Positions 8,825-18,414 are shown, counted from the first letter of the stretch. The stretch is 64,000 nucleotides of DNA from Rheinheimera sp. (GCF_030690345.1 NZ_JAUYGV010000007.1:620001-684000); one strand, 5' to 3'. The notes: a model not told the origin generated them from the letters alone. A program made the numbers and translations.

Positions 8825-10093
8825 TTACCAGTTAAATCCAAGTTTTCGTCTGATCCATGCTTTTAGCGAGCCCGGTAGCAGCTTATTAAATGCCGGAGCT
8901 ACTGCCACAGCAGCGCGTCTCGTAGCAGGAGCAAGCACTAAGCTGTTGTACCAATATGCTGTCAACGCAACTTTTTTGAAGGCAGAGAACGAGGTTTTGC
9001 CTGCAAAGCTGTGGCTTAGTGCGTCGTTAAAACAACCGGCATTATTCGCGATGGCCTGTTGCAGCAATTTGTGATCTTTTGCTGGTGGCGGATGTTGCAG
9101 CAGATGCAAAATGTCTTCTGCTGATGCTGACAGCGGCAGTACATTTTGCTCACATCCTACACTGGCTAATACACTGCTTAGTTTAGGATCGTAAGACAAC
9201 GCAACACAGGGTACAGCGGCCAGTATTGCCAGCAGATTAGCATGTAAACGCATAGAAATAAGGCCGTGCAAAGAGGCAATAGTGTCCAGCGTTGCGGTAG
9301 TATTTTGCTCACCGGATAGCTGGATATTGTCGCCGAACCGTTGTTTAAGGGCGTGATACAGCGCGATGTCGCTTTTTTCATACGGCATAAAAAGTACAGC
9401 ATACTGATTGTCAATTAACTGCTCTGTCAGCCGTAACAGGGTTGATTGCTCAAGGCCAGGCCAATGGCGGTAACACAGACCAATAATTTTTTGCTCTGCC
9501 TTTTCTGCCAAATGTTGCCCTTGTAAGAAAATACTGTCGTAACCCTGTTTTACCGTGTTGGGCTTTGGCACCAGGTGTTGCTGTATATATTTAACGGAGT
9601 AGCTGTCACGGCAATAGATAACGTCATTGGCCTGTAAGAAAAGGTTACTCAGTTTTACACCTTGCGTAGATTTTATCGGCCCGGCACCGACACCAAACGA
9701 CATTACCGGTTTATTCATTACTTTGGCGATAGAGGCAATAAAAGCACAGTGCTGTATCAGTCGGGTGCTGTGCGCATCCTGCAGTAAGCCACCACCAACA
9801 AATACCACACTATCCGCCCGGCGAATCGCGCTGATGAGGTTTGACAGGCCTTTAACGTTAAGAGGCTGCCCGGGGTAATAAGCTTCGACGTAATTATAGT
9901 TGTCGCCGATATAGGTTTTGCTGAGTGCCGGTTGGCCTGAGGCGATGGTAATGTGGTTGCTGTACTTTTGGCTGATATGTGCTGCAACAGCAGAGGTAAG
10001 AATTTCATCACCGACATTAATACCACCGACATACCCGGCCAACAAAAAGTGCTTAGACGCGTACTCTGTAGCGTCGCTTTGTTGTTTAATCAT
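8825..10093 (-). CDS. Polysaccharide pyruvyl transferase family protein (CsaB/WcaK-like)
   Basis: A 422-residue protein of the PS_pyruv_trans family, which moves pyruvate from phosphoenolpyruvate onto sugars as a ketal. Diagnostic features are the N-terminal LLAGYVGGINVGDEIL (family 'G..N.GDE'), VVFVGGGLLQDAHSTRLIQH ('GGGLLQD'), MSFGVGAGPI, and C-terminal GLISMRLHANLLAILAAVP with the family's R-x-H. The chosen start is ATG 10093, sharing ATGA with the stop of the flippase gene upstream; the longest frame would add 23 residues inside that gene. The exopolysaccharide therefore probably carries acidic pyruvyl groups, which is an inference from the family. Confidence 0.88.
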   Translation of the reverse strand: MIKQQSDATEYASKHFLLAGYVGGINVGDEILTSAVAAHISQKYSNHITIASGQPALSKTYIGDNYNYVEAYYPGQPLNVKGLSNLISAIRRADSVVFVGGGLLQDAHSTRLIQHCAFIASIAKVMNKPVMSFGVGAGPIKSTQGVKLSNLFLQANDVIYCRDSYSVKYIQQHLVPKPNTVKQGYDSIFLQGQHLAEKAEQKIIGLCYRHWPGLEQSTLLRLTEQLIDNQYAVLFMPYEKSDIALYHALKQRFGDNIQLSGEQNTTATLDTIASLHGLISMRLHANLLAILAAVPCVALSYDPKLSSVLASVGCEQNVLPLSASAEDILHLLQHPPPAKDHKLLQQAIANNAGCFNDALSHSFAGKTSFSAFKKVALTAYWYNSLVLAPATRRAAVAVAPAFNKLLPGSLKAWIRRKLGFNW

Positions 10094-11595
10094 CCCTGAG
10101 AATCCTTTTTCGAACGGCGGGCCATCAATTTGGCCCGTAAAGTGCGAAGCTGTTGCAGCCAAAATTCATTTTTCGTGATGTAACCTAAGTATATTGCAGC
10201 AATTGCGAAATAACAGAATGCGCCTGTGGCAACTTTAGCAAGCAACAGCACCGCGACGGAGTGAACCTGTTGCTTGTCTAAAACATAGCCCAGCAGTTTA
10301 ATTGCCAGCGTCATTAATACTGCGGCAGATATCGGAAAAGCAAACAGCATCAGTGCCTGGCGCAGGGTGAATTTCAGCATCAGGCTGCAGGTCCAGAAAC
10401 TAAGCGGCAAGGTGACTAAGGACACCGCCAGCACGGTGACCGCAGCGCCAAGTGCTCCATAGTGTGATACCGAGTACAAAAGCAGTGGCACAATTACAAT
10501 TAAACGGGACAGAGAAATATAGGTGCTGATATGGGGCTTACCTAAAGCCACAAAGACGTTGCCCATATTTTGTACGGCACAGCGGCTTAAACCATAGAAC
10601 GATAAGATGGATACCATCGGCACTATGTTAAGCCATTTATCACCTAAAAAAAGCGCTACCGCCTCGTGCGCCACGGCGTAAAAGCCAAAACAGATAGGCG
10701 CGGCAAAAAACAACACTACACCGGTGATTTTCAGAAACATGTCTCTTAAGGCATTTATATCTGATTTGACCAATGAATATCCGGGAAATATCGCGCGGCT
10801 AAGCGGAAAGACCAGCTCTGTGGTTGGCAAATTAGATATTTCGTAACTTACACTGTAATAACCCAGCTCAGTAGTATTTGTTCTGTTGCCGATAATCAGA
10901 TCTGTTACTTTATGGTTAAGGAAAATCAGTAAGTTATTAAGCAGCAGCCATTTGGAGAAGCGAAATAATTCCGCTGCCTGGTTTAAGCCGAAGGTGGGGC
11001 GGTAGGGGTGCATAACATAGCTTAACAGTACCCGCGCAATGGCATTACTGAACATGCCGATCACAAGCGCCCAGTAGTTTTGCCAGTAAAACGCCGCAGC
11101 GATGGTGATGGTAAATGACACTAATTTGGTAATAACTTCCAGATTAAACTCTTTTTTCAGATCCAGGTTTTTGCGATATAGCACAAAGCCGATATTTTCT
11201 GCGCTTTTGATCAGCGGAATAAAGGCAACAACCTGCACCACCAGGGTTAAACGGGGGTCGTTAAAAAAAGCGCTGATCCAGGGACTGGCGAAAAATAATA
11301 GTATGGCGAGCAACAAACCTGACAATAGCTTGCATGTCCAGGCGCTGTTCAGGGTGTCATCAGTAACATTATCCTTTTGGATAATGTTGATATCAAAACT
11401 GAAGCTGGTGAATATTTCAAAAAATGCCACCATCGCCATACATGCGGCCATAATGCCGAAATCGGCCGGAAACAGCAGACGGGCAAGAATAATAGTACTG
11501 ATAAACCCAAGGCCTTTAATGCTAAGCCGGGTTAACACAGACCAGGCCGCGCCTATGGCAATCTTTTTACCCAGACCGCGGTTAGCATTACTCAA
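10090..11595 (-). CDS. Wzx-type polysaccharide flippase
   Basis: A 501-residue integral membrane protein of the polysaccharide-export MOP/Wzx family (WzxC-like). It opens with GLGKKIAIGAAWSVLTRLSI and the FISTIILARLLFPADFGIMA signature that marks these lipid-linked oligosaccharide flippases, and shows roughly a dozen or more hydrophobic segments. It should turn undecaprenyl-linked repeat units across the inner membrane. The start is a TTG at 11595: GGAG stands six bases before it and no in-frame ATG occurs until about residue 49. TTGA is shared with the TGA of the ligase gene upstream, and its own stop shares ATGA with the pyruvyl transferase gene, a clear sign of translational coupling. Confidence 0.9.
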   Translation of the reverse strand: MSNANRGLGKKIAIGAAWSVLTRLSIKGLGFISTIILARLLFPADFGIMAACMAMVAFFEIFTSFSFDINIIQKDNVTDDTLNSAWTCKLLSGLLLAILLFFASPWISAFFNDPRLTLVVQVVAFIPLIKSAENIGFVLYRKNLDLKKEFNLEVITKLVSFTITIAAAFYWQNYWALVIGMFSNAIARVLLSYVMHPYRPTFGLNQAAELFRFSKWLLLNNLLIFLNHKVTDLIIGNRTNTTELGYYSVSYEISNLPTTELVFPLSRAIFPGYSLVKSDINALRDMFLKITGVVLFFAAPICFGFYAVAHEAVALFLGDKWLNIVPMVSILSFYGLSRCAVQNMGNVFVALGKPHISTYISLSRLIVIVPLLLYSVSHYGALGAAVTVLAVSLVTLPLSFWTCSLMLKFTLRQALMLFAFPISAAVLMTLAIKLLGYVLDKQQVHSVAVLLLAKVATGAFCYFAIAAIYLGYITKNEFWLQQLRTLRAKLMARRSKKDSQG

Positions 11596-12902
11596 GCCTG
11601 ACTCCGCATTTTAGTAACACCTGTCGCGGGCCGCAGCACCTGCATAGCAACAACCATAGCCAGCACGGCATACAGCAAATCAAAATAGGCTAAGCTAACG
11701 TTGGCGCCGGTAATACCGTAGCCAATAATGGATAAATTCAGCGCACTGCTCAAGTGGTACATCCACTGGTGGTCTTCACTGTGTCTACAAAGCTTATTGG
11801 TGCGGATATTACTGAAATAAGTGCTGCCCAGCATAGCGAGAAAAATAAACAGCCCGATAAAGCCATGGTCACCCAGTACCTGAAAATAGATATTATGTGC
11901 CGCTTTGGGCCGTAAATCTGCCGGGATAGCTGGCGTTTGTATCGGGCCAAAATCGGCGGTATAAGGTGCATAGCTGTTCCAGACAATCGGATTGGTAACC
12001 GCACGAAAACCGCCGCCGGAAACAGGGTGATCCAGCGCTATCATGGTAGAGATTTTCCACGCCCACAACCGGCCGATAAAAGAGCCATCTTCGGTTGCTG
12101 CAGTGGCTACAGTGGTTTGCCGCTCGCGCCAGTCTTCCGGTGCTTTTTGATACAATACAGGCACAAGCAGAAGTGCGACCAAAGCCAGTGGTATTTTATA
12201 CTTAGAGCGCCACCAGAAAGCTACACCCAAAATAGCCAGGCCAATAAAGCCACCGCGCGAATAAGTGCCTATTACAGCAACAACATTCAATACGGCAAGC
12301 CCTAACAGGCCTAAACGGATTAACTTATGCTTAGAGGTAAAATACAAATAAGCTATCAGTGGCAGCGACATATTAATTGCTACAGCAAAATCGTTGCGGT
12401 CTTGAATAACACCGGCACGGCCGACAACTTCATGGCCGCCACCGGAGAGTAAAAATTTTAGCCCTTCCATACCAGCATAGGATGAAACGGATAAAACGAT
12501 ACACCAGACAAAGATATCTAACTGGTAGCGTTTTTTAAGCAGCAGTATGGCAAAGAAAAACAACATGACAACTTTAATAAAGTCAATGAAGTAACCCCAT
12601 ATTTTGGCGCTATCGTAGGTGATGTGAGTCAGTGACGACAAAAATGTCCAGAAACAAAACAGCAACACCAGCCAGCCAATCTTACTCAGATGGACCGACT
12701 TATTTTTTTCGGCCACGATATACGCAATAAGGGTGATCAATACAATGCTCAGGTTTAACCGTAAATGAGTTGAAAAGCCAAAAGCCCATAAGGTGGGAGC
12801 GGTCAGCGCTATCCATATCCAGGCGCAGACACCGATAAAAGGGCGCTTAAAGGTGAAATAAACGACGATAAAAAAGAAAGCAACCAGTAGTAAATCGCGC
12901 AT
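11592..12902 (-). CDS. O-antigen-ligase/polymerase-type protein, XrtA-associated
   Basis: A 436-residue membrane protein. It starts MRDLLLVAFFFIVVYFTFKR, close to the family I know as 'putative O-glycosylation ligase, exosortase A system-associated' (TIGR03097-like). Multiple membrane segments surround a large periplasmic loop. The loop and its border contain TYSRGGFIGL (residues 213-222) and AAHNIYFQVLGDHGFIGL with His336, the conserved histidine block of Wzy_C/WaaL proteins. By family it either polymerises repeat units or ligates a glycan to an acceptor. It starts two bases after the stop of the small 12905-12985 gene and overlaps the flippase gene. Confidence 0.87.
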   Translation of the reverse strand: MRDLLLVAFFFIVVYFTFKRPFIGVCAWIWIALTAPTLWAFGFSTHLRLNLSIVLITLIAYIVAEKNKSVHLSKIGWLVLLFCFWTFLSSLTHITYDSAKIWGYFIDFIKVVMLFFFAILLLKKRYQLDIFVWCIVLSVSSYAGMEGLKFLLSGGGHEVVGRAGVIQDRNDFAVAINMSLPLIAYLYFTSKHKLIRLGLLGLAVLNVVAVIGTYSRGGFIGLAILGVAFWWRSKYKIPLALVALLLVPVLYQKAPEDWRERQTTVATAATEDGSFIGRLWAWKISTMIALDHPVSGGGFRAVTNPIVWNSYAPYTADFGPIQTPAIPADLRPKAAHNIYFQVLGDHGFIGLFIFLAMLGSTYFSNIRTNKLCRHSEDHQWMYHLSSALNLSIIGYGITGANVSLAYFDLLYAVLAMVVAMQVLRPATGVTKMRSQA

Positions 12903-12904
12903 TA

Positions 12905-12985
12905 TTATTCTTCCTGCTTAGTTGCCCAGTAAAACAGGGCAACTAAGGCGCTAATATCAAACAACAAATATAAACTATCTAACAT
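12905..12985 (-). CDS. 26-residue hydrophobic peptide gene inside the XrtA operon
   Basis: A short frame read leftward from ATG 12985 to TAA 12905. The peptide starts MLDSLYLLFDISALVALF and ends YWATKQEE: a single hydrophobic stretch of about 17 residues with acidic residue D10 inside, then a charged polar tail, consistent with a one-pass membrane peptide. GGGAG lies six bases before the ATG, one of the best ribosome sites in the locus. It overlaps the end of the glycosyltransferase gene by 11 bases and stops two bases before the ATG of the ligase gene. Without it there would be an unusual 72-base gap in an operon otherwise packed to within 20 or so bases. I do not recognise a family; a small subunit of the ligase or flippase is a guess. 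It is too short for ordinary gene callers. Confidence 0.65.
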   Translation of the reverse strand: MLDSLYLLFDISALVALFYWATKQEE

Positions 12986-14171
12986 GCTGCTCTCCCTGTG
13001 CTGCAGCAGAGTTACCACGTTGCTGTAGTACTTTATCAAATGTTTGTTTTAACAGAATTATCGATTGATCCCAACTGAGTGTGCGGGCATAGGCGCTGAC
13101 ATCTTCGCGTGCCGGCATATTCTGCTTTAGCGTCAACAAGGCATTGAGCAGGGCGTCAACAGAGAAGTCTTTACTGACGATGCCGGCGTGCGGGTGGGCT
13201 ATAACTTCCGGTGTGCCACCTGCAGGGGTAGTTACTACCGGACAGCCGCACGCCATGGCTTCAAGCAAAACATTAGCCCAGCCTTCGCGGCTTGAAGCCA
13301 GTACCAGGCAATCAGCAGCGTTATAATGTTCGCGCAATTTGTGTTGTGGCTGGGGTGCAATAAACCTTACCCGCTCACTAATACCCAGCCTGGCAACACG
13401 TCGTTGCAATGCGGCTTTTTCCTCGCCATCACCAATAATAGTCAAGGTAACATCGTTTAATTGCGCCACTATGTCGATAATTTTGTGCTGGCCTTTTAAC
13501 TGCACCAACCGGCCGACACTAAGCAGTGCATAACCGCTGTAGCCCAGCTCCTGGCGCAGGGTGTCGCGTTTGTCCTGCGGATAAAACAGCTCAAGATCAA
13601 CGCCGTTGCGAATGGCGATATTGTGTGTCAATGCCGGTTGCAGCCGCTGCATGCGGTTGACCAGATCCTGACAAACGCCAATGGCGGCATCCACTTTAGC
13701 CAGGGTACGTTTGATCTGCCAGCGTGGCACGCTGTATTCAGGTAACAGGTGAATATCGCTGCCTCTGGCGGTTGCCACCAGCGGCAGCTTAAACTTTCCG
13801 GCCAGCCATTGTGCGGCGACGGCATCGGGGTAGATGTAGTGTGCGTCAATCAGATCAAAGCGCTCGCCCTGAGCTAACAGACGGGTTAGCTGCTGTTTCA
13901 GACAATAGTACAGAGTGTAAGGGTTAACATACATGCCCAGCCCCGGCACTGCCAGATAGCTTGGGTGCAACACGCGGATACCGTGTCTGATTTGAGCTTC
14001 TGTATCAGCTGTAGTTTTTGTCGTCAGATACCGCCTTGGGCAGGGCGCAATAACGGTGATTTGCAACTGCGGATAGGCTTGTTTTAACTTGCGCATACGG
14101 GTTTCAACAAAAATACCGTGTTGCGGTTGCTGCGCGTTGGGATACAAGGTGCTGATAGTCAGTATGTTCAT
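12975..14171 (-). CDS. Glycosyltransferase, GT4 family
   Basis: A 398-residue GT4 glycosyltransferase. The chosen ATG 14171 gives the typical start MNILTISTLYPNAQQPQHGI; the longest frame begins six residues earlier inside the previous gene, and neither start has a strong ribosome site. The C-terminal domain shows LLSVGRLVQLKGQHKIID, the ADCLVLASSREGWANVLLEA block with the E-x7-E motif, and AMACGCPVVTTPAGGTPEVI. This arrangement matches the WcaL/'teichuronic-acid GT TuaC-like' group, a loose similarity only. Two bases separate it from the preceding gene, and the small 12905-12985 gene starts inside its 3' end. Confidence 0.9.
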   Translation of the reverse strand: MNILTISTLYPNAQQPQHGIFVETRMRKLKQAYPQLQITVIAPCPRRYLTTKTTADTEAQIRHGIRVLHPSYLAVPGLGMYVNPYTLYYCLKQQLTRLLAQGERFDLIDAHYIYPDAVAAQWLAGKFKLPLVATARGSDIHLLPEYSVPRWQIKRTLAKVDAAIGVCQDLVNRMQRLQPALTHNIAIRNGVDLELFYPQDKRDTLRQELGYSGYALLSVGRLVQLKGQHKIIDIVAQLNDVTLTIIGDGEEKAALQRRVARLGISERVRFIAPQPQHKLREHYNAADCLVLASSREGWANVLLEAMACGCPVVTTPAGGTPEVIAHPHAGIVSKDFSVDALLNALLTLKQNMPAREDVSAYARTLSWDQSIILLKQTFDKVLQQRGNSAAAQGEQHVR

Positions 14172-14173
14172 GG

Positions 14174-15340
14174 TCAATTTGGCCGGCATTGCTCAAACTG
14201 TTGCACAATACGCCATGCGTTGTGGTCCCAGGTGAGTTGCTGCTGCGCAATACTGAGTTTGGCGTTGGCGCCCAATTGCGCAATCAGCGCCGGTTGTTCG
14301 CACAGCTCGTTTAAACATTGGGTAAAGCTTTGTGGCTGCGCCATATCGAACAATAGCGCATTCTGCCGGTGTTGCAGTAACTCGCGGATGTTGGCGCTGT
14401 CCGGTGCGATAATTGCCTTTGCCATATACATGTATTCGAGCATCTTAAGGGGCGAGGCGTAAGGCACTACATCGGGCTGCAGTGCGATATGCATCGGCGC
14501 CAGCCAATCGGGCATATCGTTGCGGCTCACCAGACCACTGACAAAAATCTGCTCACTGATATTCAGCTCTGCTGCCTGCTGTTTTAACGCGGCAATGGCA
14601 GGGCCGTCACCAATGATAAGGAAAAATAACGCCGGATTTTGCAGTTTGGCCATTAGCGTCAGCACCCGATCCAGCCCATGCCACTCGCGGCAAAAACCAA
14701 CAAAACCGATGACTATTTTACCCTGAAGCGGCGGTAATTCTGCCGGAGTAACCTGAGGGCGGGAAAATACCGTTTCGTTAATACCATTTGGTATTACCGT
14801 AATTGCGGTTTCGTTAACGCCGGCCCGGCGCAGATAATCTGCCAGCACATTGGTGACGGGGAAGCAGCGGTGGGCATTTTTCCAGCAATAGTGCTGCGAC
14901 CAGCGCGCCAATCTGTCCAGCGCAATACCATGGTACTTTTTCCGCTCTTCGTATATCGGCGCGTTAACTTCAAGCAGCAGTGGTAGCTTGCAACATTTGC
15001 CGGCCCAGACTCCCGCCGGTAAAAACAGGTTAAAGCGCTCGTAGATAAAATCAGGTTTGTATTTATAAACAGCCGACACTAATTTGATAAAGGCAATAAC
15101 TGCGTACAGCAGTTCCAACACTTCGTACAAATGCTGCGGCAGACGTTGTTTCAGCCAGGCTACGATACCGCCTGAGCTGCCAAACTCACTTTGCTCTGTC
15201 AGTTTTGGTGCGACGATAAATACCTGGTGGCCGGCTTTACGCAGGGAATTAATGATCTCTTCAACATGCACATATTGGCCGTCTTTTGACGCAATACGGT
15301 GATGGTACAAAATTCTGTACTGTTTATTAACGGCGTCCAT
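14174..15340 (-). CDS. Glycosyltransferase, GT4 family
   Basis: A 388-residue GT-B glycosyltransferase. Its N-terminal acceptor domain contains RILYHHRIASKDGQYVHVEE (glycine-containing loop) and PDFIYERFNLFLPAG. The donor domain contains VIGFVGFCREWHGLDRVL, LFFLIIGDGPAIAALKQQA and PLKMLEYMYMAKAIIAPDSA with the conserved glutamate of the nucleotide-sugar site. It begins three bases after the stop of the amidotransferase gene and ends two bases before the next ATG, fully inside the XrtA operon. The LPLLLEVNAPIYEER segment is characteristic of glycosyltransferases often seen next to XrtA amidotransferases, but the sugar is not known. Confidence 0.88.
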   Translation of the reverse strand: MDAVNKQYRILYHHRIASKDGQYVHVEEIINSLRKAGHQVFIVAPKLTEQSEFGSSGGIVAWLKQRLPQHLYEVLELLYAVIAFIKLVSAVYKYKPDFIYERFNLFLPAGVWAGKCCKLPLLLEVNAPIYEERKKYHGIALDRLARWSQHYCWKNAHRCFPVTNVLADYLRRAGVNETAITVIPNGINETVFSRPQVTPAELPPLQGKIVIGFVGFCREWHGLDRVLTLMAKLQNPALFFLIIGDGPAIAALKQQAAELNISEQIFVSGLVSRNDMPDWLAPMHIALQPDVVPYASPLKMLEYMYMAKAIIAPDSANIRELLQHRQNALLFDMAQPQSFTQCLNELCEQPALIAQLGANAKLSIAQQQLTWDHNAWRIVQQFEQCRPN

Positions 15341-15343
15341 GGC

Positions 15344-17254
15344 TTATCCCGGTATAGTTGACTGGCATTCTTTTTCTAAAAATGCGGCAAACATTAATAA
15401 GGTCCACAGTGCAGTGCTGTTATCTTTCATGCCACTTTGGTGTTCAGTCAGTAGTTTTCTCAGTTCAAACTCGTTAAAAAAGCCGCTGCCCAGCATCAGG
15501 TCTGAGGTCAGCTTTTCCTGCAGTCGTTGCCGCAGCGGACCACGAAACCATTCGGCCAATGGCACGGCAAAGCCCATTTTTTGCCGGTACAGTACATCCT
15601 GCGGCAGATGCGGCTCGAGCGCTTTTTTCAGGCCATATTTGCCGGTGCCGCGGTGCAGATTAGCCTCAGACTCTGCAGTAAAGGCCCACTCAACAAACTT
15701 GTGGTCTAAAAACGGTACCCGTACTTCCAGTGAATGCGCCATGGATGCGCGATCTACCTTAGTTAAAATATCGCCCACCAGGTAGGTTTTCATATCGAGG
15801 TATTGGGCTATTTTCAGTGGATCAAGATGCGCGACTTTGGCGCCGTGCCGCCGGAATACCGCTATGGAGTTATAGCCATTTAAACGTTGTTTGAATTCTG
15901 CCGAAAACAGTTTTTCACGCTGATCGTCGCGCAAGATGGCGATAGAATTGTGATAACCGGCAACGGTATCCAACGCCAATGACTGAAACGTGGTTTTTGC
16001 CCGCAGAAATTTAGGTGCCCAGTCCAGCTTCGGGTAGCACTTGCCAAGCAGGCCAAACAGCGGCTTTCTGAGCGCCAATGGCAACCAATTGCGTAAACGC
16101 TGTTCGTGCATATGCAGTTTGTAACGGCGGTAGCCGGCAAACAGCTCGTCGGCGCCGTCGCCGCTAAGTGCTACGGTAACATTACGCCGCGCCATTTCAC
16201 ATACACGGTAGGTTGGAATAGCTGAGCTGTCAGCATAGGGCTCGTCGTACAAGTCGGCCAGTTTATCCAGCAAGTCAAAATCGTGCTCACTGACAATACT
16301 TTCATGATGCGCGGTGTGATAACGGGCGGCGACCTGACGGGCAAATTCGGTTTCATTGTATTTCGGGTTATCAAAGCCGATTGAACAGGTATTGACGGGA
16401 TCGCTTTGCAGGCCGGCCATCATCGCCACCACAGCGCTGGAGTCGACACCACCGGATAAAAATGCCCCCAGCGGCACCTCTGCCACCAGGCGGATTTTTA
16501 CTGCTTCGCGTAACCGGCCAATCAGCTCCTGTTGCAGAGCATCGCTGCTCAGATCTTTTGCCCATTGTGTCGGTACATCCCAGTATTGCAGTGGCTGTGG
16601 CAAGTTATTCTCGCCATGGCGCAGTAATAAGGTATGGCCGGGTGATAACTTAAAGCTATTTTGGTAAATGGTGTAGGGTTCAGGTACGTAGCCAAAGGTA
16701 AAGTAATCTTCTACTGTGCTGTCGCGCAGGGCACGGTCAAACAAAGGATGGTTGCGCAGTACCTTAAGTTCTGAGCCAAATATAAACTCGCCATTGGGTA
16801 ACAGCGAATAAAACATCGGCTTAATACCAAGCCGGTCGCGTGCCAGAAACAGGCATTGCTGTGCCTGGTCCCAGATAGCAAAAGCAAACATACCGCGCAA
16901 ATGCCGGACGCAGTCGGTTCCCCATTCCAGCCAGGCATTGAGAATGGTTTCTGTATCGCCATGGCTATTAAACTGATGGCCCAGGGCGCTGAGTTCGGTG
17001 CGTAGTTCGGCGAAGTTATAAATTTCGCCGTTAAATACGATACAGGCCTGCTTATTGGCACTTTGCATAGGTTGCGGGCTGCCGGCGATATCGATAATAG
17101 ATAAACGGCGGTGCGCTAAGCCGATACCAGGTTGATAAAAATAGTCGCCGGCGTCCGGGCCACGATGCCACTGGCTGTCGTTCATCCGTGATAGGATGCT
17201 GTGCTCAGGCGTTGCCTGATGGGTTAACTGATAAATTCCGGCAATACCGCACAT
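15344..17254 (-). CDS. XrtA-associated amidotransferase, asparagine synthase family
   Basis: A 636-residue class B asparagine-synthetase-type enzyme. It starts MCGIAGIY, so the glutaminase nucleophile Cys2 is present, followed by the WHRGPDAGDY and HRRLSIIDI blocks of the N-terminal domain. The synthetase half has FLSGGVDSSAVVAMM (PP-loop), SGDGADELFAGYRRY and SMAHSLEVRVPFLDHKFVEW. Length and position match the family described as 'exosortase A system-associated amidotransferase' (TIGR03108-like). By family it would use glutamine nitrogen to amidate a carboxylate, possibly a uronic acid in the polysaccharide. It lies between the stp2 glycosyltransferase (two-base gap) and another glycosyltransferase (three-base gap). 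It is the glutamine-using counterpart of the Cys-less protein at 2566-4356. Confidence 0.9.
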   Translation of the reverse strand: MCGIAGIYQLTHQATPEHSILSRMNDSQWHRGPDAGDYFYQPGIGLAHRRLSIIDIAGSPQPMQSANKQACIVFNGEIYNFAELRTELSALGHQFNSHGDTETILNAWLEWGTDCVRHLRGMFAFAIWDQAQQCLFLARDRLGIKPMFYSLLPNGEFIFGSELKVLRNHPLFDRALRDSTVEDYFTFGYVPEPYTIYQNSFKLSPGHTLLLRHGENNLPQPLQYWDVPTQWAKDLSSDALQQELIGRLREAVKIRLVAEVPLGAFLSGGVDSSAVVAMMAGLQSDPVNTCSIGFDNPKYNETEFARQVAARYHTAHHESIVSEHDFDLLDKLADLYDEPYADSSAIPTYRVCEMARRNVTVALSGDGADELFAGYRRYKLHMHEQRLRNWLPLALRKPLFGLLGKCYPKLDWAPKFLRAKTTFQSLALDTVAGYHNSIAILRDDQREKLFSAEFKQRLNGYNSIAVFRRHGAKVAHLDPLKIAQYLDMKTYLVGDILTKVDRASMAHSLEVRVPFLDHKFVEWAFTAESEANLHRGTGKYGLKKALEPHLPQDVLYRQKMGFAVPLAEWFRGPLRQRLQEKLTSDLMLGSGFFNEFELRKLLTEHQSGMKDNSTALWTLLMFAAFLEKECQSTIPG

Positions 17255-17256
17255 GG

Positions 17257-18414
17257 TTAAGTCTGCTTCCTTGTCATTTCGTATAACGTCCTGTATCGCT
17301 GTACCATCGTAGCGATACTAAAGTGCTGCTGGCAATGCTTTTTTACTAACAGACCGTCGGCTTCGCGTGCTGGTGGCGACTGAATATATCGTAGCAGCGC
17401 TGAGGCTAATGCCTGAACATCAGCAGAGGGTACCAGGTTTGTGCTGTGTAACTCCTGCGGCAGTAACTCCGGATTGCCGCCTACAGCAGTAGCGATAACA
17501 GGAGTGCCGCTGGCCATCGCTTCAAGTATGGTATTGGATATGCCCTCGGCTAAAGAGGGCAGTACAAACACATCCAGCCGTTGCATCAGTTGCGCGATGT
17601 CCGCCCGATTACCGGCAAAGATAATCCCGGCGCTGAGCTGATGCTGTTCTGTCAGCTGTTGCAGTTCCTGCCGGCAAGGGCCATCGCCAATCAGTAGCAG
17701 TTTGCAGCCTTGTTTCAGTTGTGGCTGTTGCCGGCACAATAAGGCAAAAGCATTAATCAGCAACGCCTGATTTTTCACTTTAGCCAGCCGGCCCACAGTG
17801 CCGATTAACAGTGGCGGGTTGTTAGCTGCAATAGCAAAAGTGCTGAGATCTGCCGGCTGTGCCAGGCTGAATTTATCAATATCCACGCCATTGCAAATGC
17901 GCCGGATTTTATCGTCTGCCAGATGAATATGTTGTTTAAGATAATGCTCTGATTCGGCAGATAAGCAAATGTACTGATGCACAAACACTTTGAGCAGACG
18001 GCGCAGCAGGCGGTACTTTTTGTTGCTGCCGCCAACGTCATAACTGTCCCAGCCATGTTCGCCGTGCAGACGCAGCGGCACCTTGCGCCACCAGCCTACA
18101 GCTTGCAACTCCAGCGTGGCAAGATTGCGGCTGTGTAATACATCGGGTTGTAATTGCTTTAGTAAGCGGTTCAGTTTGCCCGGCAATGACCAGTCATGGC
18201 CTTCACGTTTTTCCAGGTTATAAAGACAAACATTGTTACTTTGAATGCGTTTAACAAACTCAGTATCAAAACCGGTTAATGTCACTATGCTGTGGCGGAA
18301 TTTGTCTGGCGGCAGCTGATTAATCAAATTAACCAGACCATTTTCCAGCCCGCCGGTGGCAAAGTGCCATACCAAATGCGTGATATGGATCGGTTCTGCA
18401 GCTTGCTCAGTCAT
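17257..18414 (-). CDS. Glycosyltransferase of XrtA locus (stp2 type)
   Basis: A 385-residue GT4 glycosyltransferase. I start it at ATG 18414, giving MTEQAAEPIHITHLVWHFAT, where HITHLVWHFATGGLENGLVN is the typical opening of the family I know as 'sugar transferase, PEP-CTERM/EpsH1 system associated' (TIGR03088-like). The longest frame would add 30 residues inside the exosortase gene. The donor domain shows LIGTVGRLAKVKNQALLI, LLLIGDGPCRQELQQL and VFVLPSLAEGISNTILEAMA with E-x7-E. The start overlaps the exosortase stop by eight bases. Confidence 0.88.
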   Translation of the reverse strand: MTEQAAEPIHITHLVWHFATGGLENGLVNLINQLPPDKFRHSIVTLTGFDTEFVKRIQSNNVCLYNLEKREGHDWSLPGKLNRLLKQLQPDVLHSRNLATLELQAVGWWRKVPLRLHGEHGWDSYDVGGSNKKYRLLRRLLKVFVHQYICLSAESEHYLKQHIHLADDKIRRICNGVDIDKFSLAQPADLSTFAIAANNPPLLIGTVGRLAKVKNQALLINAFALLCRQQPQLKQGCKLLLIGDGPCRQELQQLTEQHQLSAGIIFAGNRADIAQLMQRLDVFVLPSLAEGISNTILEAMASGTPVIATAVGGNPELLPQELHSTNLVPSADVQALASALLRYIQSPPAREADGLLVKKHCQQHFSIATMVQRYRTLYEMTRKQT

